The position numbers and the translations under genes were made by a program. Below the pieces are notes generated by a model that was not told the DNA's origin, searched no databases, and saw nothing but the letters and a program-made list of their open reading frames with translations. Of a stretch of 17,646 nt of DNA, positions 13,728 to 17,646 are shown piece by piece. This stretch comes from Deltaproteobacteria bacterium (GTDB taxonomy: Bacteria > Desulfobacterota > JADFXK01): contig JADFYA010000024.1 of the NCBI GenBank assembly GCA_015233285.1, positions 1 to 17,646 of the forward strand, written 5' to 3'. The first letter of the stretch is position 1; each line of letters opens with the position of its first letter.

Positions 13728-14069
13728 ATGATGATGCCCGCTGTCAGGGCTGTGCCCCCCGGCCAGGATGTAGATTACTTCTTCCGTCCCGGTATTCTGC
13801 AGAAATAATTCCTCTTCGCCCCGCAGATGTAAGGCTTCACCGGTGACGAGTTTGACCATCCCATCGGCGGCTAGGGCCTCAGCCGTTCCCTTGACCAGAC
13901 ACAGAATTTCCTCATGTCCGGGGCCGGGCTTGATGGACCGGTTGGTCTCGCCAGGCTGGAGTCGGCCATAGACCAGATAACAGGCGTGGGTGTTCAGGTC
14001 GGCCCGACCCAAGACATACTCCCCGCCTCCGGTGATGTCGACCAGTTCGGTCAGGTTATAAGTCTTCAT
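13725..14069 (-). CDS. Cupin-domain protein
   Basis: A 114-residue single-domain cupin, a small beta-barrel. Typical features are YGRLQPGETNRSIKPGPGHEEILCLVKGTAEALAADG, with the GxxxxxHxxxE-like metal motif at PGPGHEEIL, and later LHLRGEEELFLQNTGTEEVIYIL. It ends GGHSPDSGHHH, an unusual histidine tail. The start overlaps the stop of the radical SAM gene (ATGA), with AAGGAAGG just before, so the two are translationally coupled and probably act together. Roles could include binding a metal, binding the modified peptide, or catalysing a second step; none is shown. In this cluster it takes the place where a tailoring or immunity protein would be expected. Confidence 0.8.
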   Translation of the reverse strand: MKTYNLTELVDITGGGEYVLGRADLNTHACYLVYGRLQPGETNRSIKPGPGHEEILCLVKGTAEALAADGMVKLVTGEALHLRGEEELFLQNTGTEEVIYILAGGHSPDSGHHH

Positions 14070-15259
14070 ACGCCTTCCTTAATCATCGGCATCGTCGAAT
14101 CGACCCCGTAAACGGCACACATAACCGGATCCGGTCCGGTCGCGGAACCGGCCCGAAAGCGGCATCCCCCGCCGCACTCCTCAAGATGGGCGCAGGCATG
14201 GCAATCCAGCTCTGCCGCTGCCAGGTGACGACGGCGGGACCAGCAAGTCCGCAGGCCCTCAGCCGCGTGTCCCAGGGGATCGGTTCCATAAAAGCCGCAC
14301 CTGGCCACCTGACCCGAAGGAAGAACCGCGGCCAGATGAAAACCGCAGGTATGCCCGGCCCCGGTCCCATGGTAGCCTCCGCCATAGGCCAGACTTAAAA
14401 ATTCGGCTCCTTCGGCATAGGGGACCGGCAGTTCCCGGTGACTGGCCAGGGCCCCCGTGACACACGGGATATCCAGGCCCCATTCGACCAGGTCAAATTT
14501 TTCCAAGAACGTCCCCAATTCATTCAACTCACTGAGATTACAGGCATGAATCATGGTGGCCACAGAGAGCTGGTAGCCCAATGACTTAGCCAGTTCCATG
14601 GCCTTGACGGTCTTGGCAAAGGTGCCGGCCCCACGCAGGGCCTCGTGCCCTGGGGCTAGGCCGTCCAGGCTGAATTGAATTTCCTGGACCTTGAGCCGAC
14701 CCAGGATGTCTTCGTCGAGCAAGGTCCCGTTGGTCAGCAGGACAAAGCGAAGGTCAAACCGGTCGAGCTGGGCGTTGAGTTCGCTTAAGTAGGGCCAAAG
14801 GAGCGGCTCACCGCCGGATAACAGGACCCGCAGTCCTTGCATCTCCTCAAATTCGTGCAAAATATCCAGGACCACCGGGAGGGTCAGGTCTTCCCGGCCG
14901 GCCGGGCCCAGGTAGCAGTGGCGGCAAGCCAGGTTGCACCGGCTGGTCAGTTGCAATTCCAGGTACCGCCAGGAAGGCCGCGGGGCCGGTTCTGCCGGAA
15001 AAATTCTTGGCCTGGAGGAAGAAACAAACTCCAGCAATCCATTGTCCAAACAGTAGGTCAGGAATTCAGGATCGGCCGACTTGTCCAAATCCGCCCTGGT
15101 TCCGTCGCATTTTTTCAGGAATTCAAAGGCCTCGTCATTGACTTCATATAACTCGTCGGCGCCTTTGTCATAGATGTAGGGCTGCTCCAGATGCTTGAGG
15201 GAGCAGTCCGGGGTCAGGGTCAGGCAAGGGGGATCAGGTTTAGTTAATGGAGTTGGCAT
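14066..15259 (-). CDS. Radical SAM/SPASM peptide-modifying enzyme with N-terminal PqqD-like domain
   Basis: A 397-residue enzyme with three parts. Residues ~12-80 look like a PqqD-type RiPP recognition element (PYIYDKGADELYEVNDEAFEFL, then KKCDGT). Residues ~97-290 are the radical SAM core, with the cluster motif C108-x3-C112-x2-C115 (RCNLACRHCYLG), SGGEP (148-152) and SLDG. The C-terminal SPASM domain holds extra Fe-S cysteines: TCGFHLAAVLPSGQVARCGF, CHACAHLEECGGGC and MCAVYG. Such enzymes use S-adenosylmethionine radicals to make thioether, C-C or other cross-links in a precursor peptide. A fused recognition domain plus SPASM strongly suggests a peptide substrate, and the 20-residue Cys peptide 430 bp upstream is the obvious candidate. 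It overlaps the previous gene by 20 bases and the cupin by four. The product chemistry is not predictable. Confidence 0.88.
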   Translation of the reverse strand: MPTPLTKPDPPCLTLTPDCSLKHLEQPYIYDKGADELYEVNDEAFEFLKKCDGTRADLDKSADPEFLTYCLDNGLLEFVSSSRPRIFPAEPAPRPSWRYLELQLTSRCNLACRHCYLGPAGREDLTLPVVLDILHEFEEMQGLRVLLSGGEPLLWPYLSELNAQLDRFDLRFVLLTNGTLLDEDILGRLKVQEIQFSLDGLAPGHEALRGAGTFAKTVKAMELAKSLGYQLSVATMIHACNLSELNELGTFLEKFDLVEWGLDIPCVTGALASHRELPVPYAEGAEFLSLAYGGGYHGTGAGHTCGFHLAAVLPSGQVARCGFYGTDPLGHAAEGLRTCWSRRRHLAAAELDCHACAHLEECGGGCRFRAGSATGPDPVMCAVYGVDSTMPMIKEGV

Positions 15260-15620
15260 AGCTCGCCGCGGTCAGGAGGTCTTCTTCCTTGATGAGGTTG
15301 AAATGCAACAGGCTGACCAGGGCCAGGTATCCTCCGCAGGGGACTTTTGGCCCGGTAACCCGGGCATCGACAAAATCGCATCCGTCGGTGAAGAATGGGC
15401 AGTGCCGGCAGAGTATCCGGTCAAGAAGCCGGGTGTAGGGGTATCCTATCGGCTCAGGATGGCTGGTTTTTTCTAAAAGATCAATTAAATCCGGGTAAGT
15501 TTTCGACCATTGAAGCAAGAAGGCCAGCCCATGACAAGATTCCTGCTCGGGTTTGTCCGGCCGATAGAAGCGGCACAAACGGCCGCAAATGATATCTTTA
15601 AGGTTTGTTGCCTGGTCCAT
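15240..15620 (-). CDS. Cysteine-rich accessory protein, probable Fe-S protein, unknown family
   Basis: A 126-residue protein lying between the Cys peptide and the radical SAM gene and overlapping the latter by 20 bases. The chosen start is ATG 15620. An upstream TTG at 15638 is less likely, because it falls in the T tract of the terminator. Eight cysteines fall in two groups: C12-x3-C16 with C29, and C71-x2-C74-x6-C81-x13-C95-GG (CRHCPFFTDGC, PCGGY). The second group could ligate a 4Fe-4S cluster. I do not recognise the family. Placement directly before an RRE-radical SAM gene suggests it helps the maturase, for example as electron donor, scaffold or second recognition subunit. No Shine-Dalgarno is obvious, so expression may depend on readthrough from the peptide unit. 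Confidence 0.7.
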   Translation of the reverse strand: MDQATNLKDIICGRLCRFYRPDKPEQESCHGLAFLLQWSKTYPDLIDLLEKTSHPEPIGYPYTRLLDRILCRHCPFFTDGCDFVDARVTGPKVPCGGYLALVSLLHFNLIKEEDLLTAASYANSIN

Positions 15621-15636
15621 AAGAAACCATATTAGC

Positions 15637-15666
15637 AAAAAAAAGGAACCGCGTTGATCGGTTCCC
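15637..15666 (-). terminator. Strong terminator/attenuator after the 20-residue peptide gene
   Basis: On the minus strand GGAACCG-ATCAACG-CGGTTCC followed by eight T: a perfect 7-bp stem, 7-base loop and U8 tail. It begins 23 bases after the peptide stop and ends 17 bases before the next gene's ATG. Such placement gives abundant precursor mRNA and lower readthrough into maturation genes, as in many RiPP operons. Confidence 0.88.
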
Positions 15667-15688
15667 TTTTCTTACGGCTGGATCAACC

Positions 15689-15751
15689 TCAGCAAGATGA
15701 TCTACATTTGCATAGGCCGCGAGAAGACTTTTCTACTTTGCGAATCTTCAT
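15689..15751 (-). CDS. 20-residue Cys peptide, candidate RiPP precursor
   Basis: Encodes MKIRKVEKSSRGLCKCRSSC, then TGA. The first twelve residues are basic and free of cysteine, like a leader; the last eight (LCKCRSSC) hold all three cysteines, like a core. The ATG at 15751 is chosen because AAGGAGGTGG, almost the full anti-Shine-Dalgarno complement, sits at ideal distance (15757-15766). In-frame ATGs further upstream (15790, giving 33 residues, and 15934, giving 81) lack such a site. A promoter lies ~55 bp upstream and a strong terminator directly downstream, so this is a self-contained transcript. The following genes encode an Fe-S-like protein, a radical SAM/SPASM enzyme with a peptide-recognition domain, and a cupin. 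I infer a substrate for that enzyme. A tiny metal-binding peptide is the alternative. I do not recognise a named family. Confidence 0.68.
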   Translation of the reverse strand: MKIRKVEKSSRGLCKCRSSC

Positions 15752-15756
15752 GTCCG

Positions 15757-15766
15757 CCACCTCCTT
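15757..15766 (-). promoter_or_regulatory. Near-perfect Shine-Dalgarno deciding the peptide start
   Basis: AAGGAGGTGG on the minus strand, with its GGAGG core nine bases before the ATG at 15751. It is much stronger than any other ribosome site in the window and marks the short 20-residue frame as the translated one. Confidence 0.8.
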
Positions 15767-15806
15767 CTTGGTGATGATTGGCCTCTTCATAAGGCTATTT
15801 CTAAAT

Positions 15807-15839
15807 AAGTTAACACAACCGGCCCGGATTGTCAATCCG
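15807..15839 (-). promoter_or_regulatory. Promoter of the Cys peptide with palindrome over the -35
   Basis: Minus strand TTGACA (consensus -35, 15830-15835), a 17-base spacer, then TAACTT (15807-15812). The -35 is embedded in the inverted repeat CGGATT-GAC-AATCCG (15825-15839), a good place for a repressor or activator. Confidence 0.6.
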
Positions 15840-15902
15840 AAACAGCAATTCCAATTTTGGCTATCTAAATAATTAAAGTAACTATTCAGACACTTACTTT
15901 GG

Positions 15903-15933
15903 TGCCGACATCGGTTAGGCATGGCTGTCGGCA
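15903..15933. other. Perfect 8-bp inverted repeat TGCCGACA/TGTCGGCA
   Basis: Two 8-bp arms with a 15-base loop, about 70 bp upstream of the peptide promoter. There is no T tract on either strand. It could be a regulatory site or the scar of a lost element. Confidence 0.35.
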
Positions 15934-15940
15934 TTCTTAG

Positions 15941-16048
15941 ATGCCGCCCTACTATGAGGTGTCGTGGCTGAAAGCCCTCACGGAAAAAGAGCCGGTGGTG
16001 CTTAAGCCGGACTATTCAAAGGAAGAGCCGGCGGTGCCGGGGATTTGA
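15941..16048 (+). CDS. Very short ORF, possible gene remnant
   Basis: A 35-codon frame, MPPYYEVSWLKALTEKEPVV followed by a Lys/Glu/Pro-rich end. An in-frame TAG lies directly before the ATG, and no ribosome site is visible. Its composition looks protein-like, so it may be the tail of a decayed gene, but it may equally be chance. It ends five bases before the damaged toxin gene on the other strand. Confidence 0.2.
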   Translation: MPPYYEVSWLKALTEKEPVVLKPDYSKEEPAVPGI

Positions 16049-16052
16049 TAGG

Positions 16053-16342
16053 TTACCGGTAAGCGTCCTTGCGAAAAACCACTTCCCGGACAAAGACAAA
16101 CAGACTTCCTTCCGTATGCAGCCTAAAAGTGATCCTTATGTCGCCGGTCTTGATCCTGAAATTTCCTTTGGGTTCTCCCTTCAACTGCAAAATGTCAACA
16201 TTGACATCTTCCCTGCAGGCAATTTTACGCACCGCCAAAATAACCAGTTCCTCACCCGCTCTTTGGTGATCACCGATGGGTTTCGATCCAAAAACTTATC
16301 CGTCTCTTTTGAATATCCTATGTCGAACGGGTATTTGCTCAT
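16053..16342 (-). pseudogene. RelE/ParE-family toxin (copy 2), frameshifted
   Basis: The C-terminal frame (DILQLKGEPKGNFRIKTGDI, FVREVVFRKDAYR) aligns with the intact toxin at 9842-10132 (DIIQLHGARKGSFRVKTGKV, FVDKISFRKDAYK). The N-terminus is present in another frame from ATG 16342: MSKYPFDIGYSKETDKFLDR then NPSVITKE, matching the intact IDYSRSALKFLTKNSQIITED. The two halves join without gap if one base is restored near 16256-16261, where the sequence reads GAGCGGG on the minus strand. Without it, the upstream frame runs past the conserved core. The start overlaps the antitoxin stop (ATGA), as expected for an original intact module. It is either a disabled toxin or a sequencing error; a TTG-started 61-residue fragment is unlikely to be active. 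Confidence 0.78.
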
Positions 16343-16575
16343 ATTTCAATCATGACTTTCCGGCTTGAGGAGACAATGTGGCAATCCGGGTTCTTTAACG
16401 ACTCTTCAATTTCCGCCTGCTCCTCGTCGTCAACATACGGGATATGATCCCAGTTTTGGGGGAATCCCGGGACAAGCTCGACCTGTTGCGGCAGGGTCTT
16501 CAAAAAGCCTTTGATAGCCTCCATCACGCTGTCATCCACGCTGTCATCCGAAAATTTGAGAGTGAAAGTTTTCAT
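16339..16575 (-). CDS. Antitoxin partner of RelE-type toxin (copy 2)
   Basis: A 78-residue paralogue of the antitoxin at 10132-10362, sharing the MKTFTLKF-like start and the WDHIPY...EEQAEIEESLKNPDCHIV block. CTCCCT on the plus strand (AGGGAG, 16581-16586) is a clear ribosome site five bases before the ATG at 16575. Near the N-terminus the codons for DDSV are duplicated by an exact 12-bp tandem repeat (16525-16536 and 16537-16548), which keeps the frame. It remains open although its toxin partner is broken; it may still neutralise or cross-bind the intact copy-1 toxin. There is no recognisable DNA-binding domain. Confidence 0.75.
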   Translation of the reverse strand: MKTFTLKFSDDSVDDSVMEAIKGFLKTLPQQVELVPGFPQNWDHIPYVDDEEQAEIEESLKNPDCHIVSSSRKVMIEI

Positions 16576-16603
16576 ATTTGCTCCCTGTTAGATTTATTGT
16601 TCC

Positions 16604-16616
16604 GTACATATTGTAC
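16604..16616. promoter_or_regulatory. Palindrome GTACA-TAT-TGTAC upstream of the second antitoxin
   Basis: A perfect 5-bp-arm palindrome 29 bp before the antitoxin start, in a TACAAT-like -10 context. This is a likely autoregulatory operator, though its sequence differs from the CGTGT/ACACG palindrome of copy 1. Confidence 0.4.
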
Positions 16617-16641
16617 CAAATCCTCTACGCAAAAGGAAGCA

Positions 16642-16891
16642 TTATCTCTCCCTTCCCCTCCCCCGCTCCCTCGTCCGTTGCCGGCGTTCCCGGATCACCC
16701 GCCGAAGCTCCGTGACCCGTTCCCGCACCTGATCGGTCAGGCCGGAAACGCCCTGGGTATGGGCGGCGGCTAGACAAAATGCCATGTAATCGTCACATAA
16801 AGCCGTAGGCAATTTCGTACTTCAGCATTTGATGATACTCATCGTTTTCACATTCTCCGTTCACATTTTCTCCACAATCATAGGTTATCAT
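16642..16891 (-). pseudogene. Possible small broken gene
   Basis: From ATG 16891 a frame reads MITYDCGENVNGECENDEYH then QMLKYEIAYGFM and stops. One base over, a second frame continues DDYMAFCLAAAHTQGVSGLT then DQVRERVTELRRVIRERRQR and stops at 16642. Together they would make about 80 residues with an acidic N-terminus and an arginine-rich helical C-terminus. A one-base insertion would explain it, but there is no homologue in the window to test against and no ribosome site. The 16576-17011 gap otherwise holds only the palindrome of the antitoxin and the leader of the PKD gene. Confidence 0.3.
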
Positions 16892-17011
16892 ACTTTTAAA
16901 TTTATGGCCGATCCGGCGTCATGCCGTCATCGGTCAGGTGGACATCCGGTAGATCAAGAGAAATAAAGCGGCTCATCTTAGGAAAACCATTTATCCAGAG
17001 GGAGGTTTGTT

Positions 17012-17646
17012 ATGTCAGGAAAAAAAATGACGCTACTGTTGCTCATCATGCTTGGCACCATCGCGTTCCAGGGCCTGGAGGCTGCCACTTTACCCCCGCC
17101 CCCTCCTGCCGCTCTGTCCGCGGCCTTCACGGTATCACCCTCCTCGCCGATGGTGAACCAGATGGTCCAGTTCAAAGATGCAGGCACCGGAAAGCCCACC
17201 TCATGGGCCTGGAACTTTGGTGACGGGACGACGAGTTCGATTCAGAACCCAGGCCACGCTTATTCGCTAGCAGGCACGTTCACGGTTACCCTCAAGGCGG
17301 GCAACGCACAGGGCTCCAGCACGGTGAGTAAGCCTCTAATCGTGAAAATCGCTCCACCCACGGCCGGCATCAGCTTCTCCCCAAGCCTGCCCTACACCGG
17401 CCAGGCAGTGACCTTTACAGACACCTCAACCGGGAAACCCACCTCATGGGCCTGGAATTTTGGGGACGGATCCACCAGCACCTCTCAGAACCCAACCCAC
17501 ACCTACAGCACGGCGGGCACCTACACCGTGACGCTCATTGCCGGCAACGCCGGGGGCTCCAGCACCTTCATTCATGCCCTGACCGTCGGCAGTACATCAG
17601 GATCGCTCAACTATCCTACCGTTATACAGGCCAGGCCAAATGCTAC
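17012..17646 (+). CDS. Secreted PKD-domain protein (3' end outside window)
   Basis: An open frame from ATG 17012 to the window end (211 codons). GGAGGT lies six bases before the start. Residues 1-24 form a signal peptide: MSGKK, then a leucine-rich hydrophobic stretch, with a likely cut near LEA-AT. A proline run (LPPPPPA) follows, then two PKD domains with the hallmark WNFGDG at 67-72 and 148-153 and the following HAYSLAGTFTVTL / HTYSTAGTYTVTL. PKD domains are Ig-like spacers in extracellular enzymes, adhesins and S-layer-like proteins. The two repeats share near-identical DNA (CCCACCTCATGGGCCTGGAA in both), indicating recent duplication. A catalytic or anchoring domain may lie beyond the window; after the second repeat the chain begins SGSLNYPTVIQARPNAT. 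Confidence 0.88.
   Translation, partial: MSGKKMTLLLLIMLGTIAFQGLEAATLPPPPPAALSAAFTVSPSSPMVNQMVQFKDAGTGKPTSWAWNFGDGTTSSIQNPGHAYSLAGTFTVTLKAGNAQGSSTVSKPLIVKIAPPTAGISFSPSLPYTGQAVTFTDTSTGKPTSWAWNFGDGSTSTSQNPTHTYSTAGTYTVTLIAGNAGGSSTFIHALTVGSTSGSLNYPTVIQARPNA

Noticed and set aside
15620..15638. TTG start for the 126-aa Cys-rich protein
   Set aside because: The TTG lies in the T tract of the terminator, so it would be at the very 3' end of the terminated RNA; ATG 15620 is more plausible.
15674..15691. TGA after the Cys peptide read as selenocysteine
   Set aside because: Readthrough would meet another TGA two codons later, and no convincing SECIS hairpin follows.
15689..15934. 81-residue ORF (minus) containing the 20-mer at its C-terminus
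   Set aside because: The upstream part covers the promoter and AT-rich leader and has no ribosome site. The strong Shine-Dalgarno at 15757-15766 marks the inner ATG.
16921..17223. 100-residue plus-strand ORF over the PKD gene start
   Set aside because: It is out of frame with the signal peptide and PKD repeats, which run open to the window end from ATG 17012.
1..17646. tRNA, rRNA or a complete insertion sequence with transposase
   Set aside because: None seen by eye on either strand; the Rpn-type protein is a nuclease without recognisable terminal repeats.

Overview
The window looks like chromosome from a mesophilic anaerobe, most likely a member of the Desulfobacterota (former Deltaproteobacteria). 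This is inferred from GC-rich coding sequence, an acyl-CoA dehydrogenase gene joined to an FrhB-type Fe-S/flavin protein, an Fsr-type transporter, radical SAM/SPASM peptide chemistry, and many short-period intergenic repeats. There is no rRNA or tRNA, so the taxon is not proven.

Layout. (1) Positions 2-3422 (+): an acyl-CoA oxidation block. It holds the 3' end of one acyl-CoA dehydrogenase, an FrhB-like iron-sulfur flavoprotein that overlaps it by ATGA, an Rpn-type PD-(D/E)XK nuclease, and a complete second acyl-CoA dehydrogenase. (2) 3602-6795 (+): a glutamine-dependent asparagine synthetase-like amidotransferase overlapping a polysaccharide-deacetylase-like protein, probably for surface glycan work. 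(3) 7141-8517 (+): DNA polymerase III delta subunit (holA) with a long internal insertion, facing a convergent Fsr-like MFS exporter at 8528-9706 (-). (4) 9792-12433: an accessory zone on the minus strand. It has a RelE/ParE toxin with an unusual acidic antitoxin, a 460-bp stretch of inverted repeats, a cysteine-rich CxxG-repeat peptide gene with a broken leader, and a DUF3368/UPF0175-like toxin-antitoxin pair. (5) 12434-13291 (-): an aldo/keto reductase. (6) 13431-15839 (-): a compact candidate RiPP (ribosomally made, modified peptide) system. (7) 16053-16575 (-): a second copy of the RelE-type pair whose toxin is frameshifted. (8) 17012 to the end (+): a secreted PKD-domain protein.

The most interesting part is region 6. 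A 20-residue peptide, MKIRKVEKSSRG-LCKCRSSC, has its own promoter, a near-perfect Shine-Dalgarno and a strong terminator straight after its stop. Readthrough of that terminator would express a cysteine-rich probable Fe-S protein, a radical SAM/SPASM enzyme carrying its own PqqD-like recognition domain, a cupin translationally coupled to the enzyme, and perhaps a 62-residue CxxC/His-tail protein. I do not recognise this exact combination as a named family. The CxxG-repeat gene at 10823-11222 is a second precursor-like peptide. Its leader has the KKPYxxP look of peptides bound by PqqD-like domains, but a C7 tract puts it out of frame.

Four kinds of dispersed intergenic repeat occur. Two families appear twice, and both copies of one family begin within a few bases of a stop codon, in the same orientation relative to the gene.
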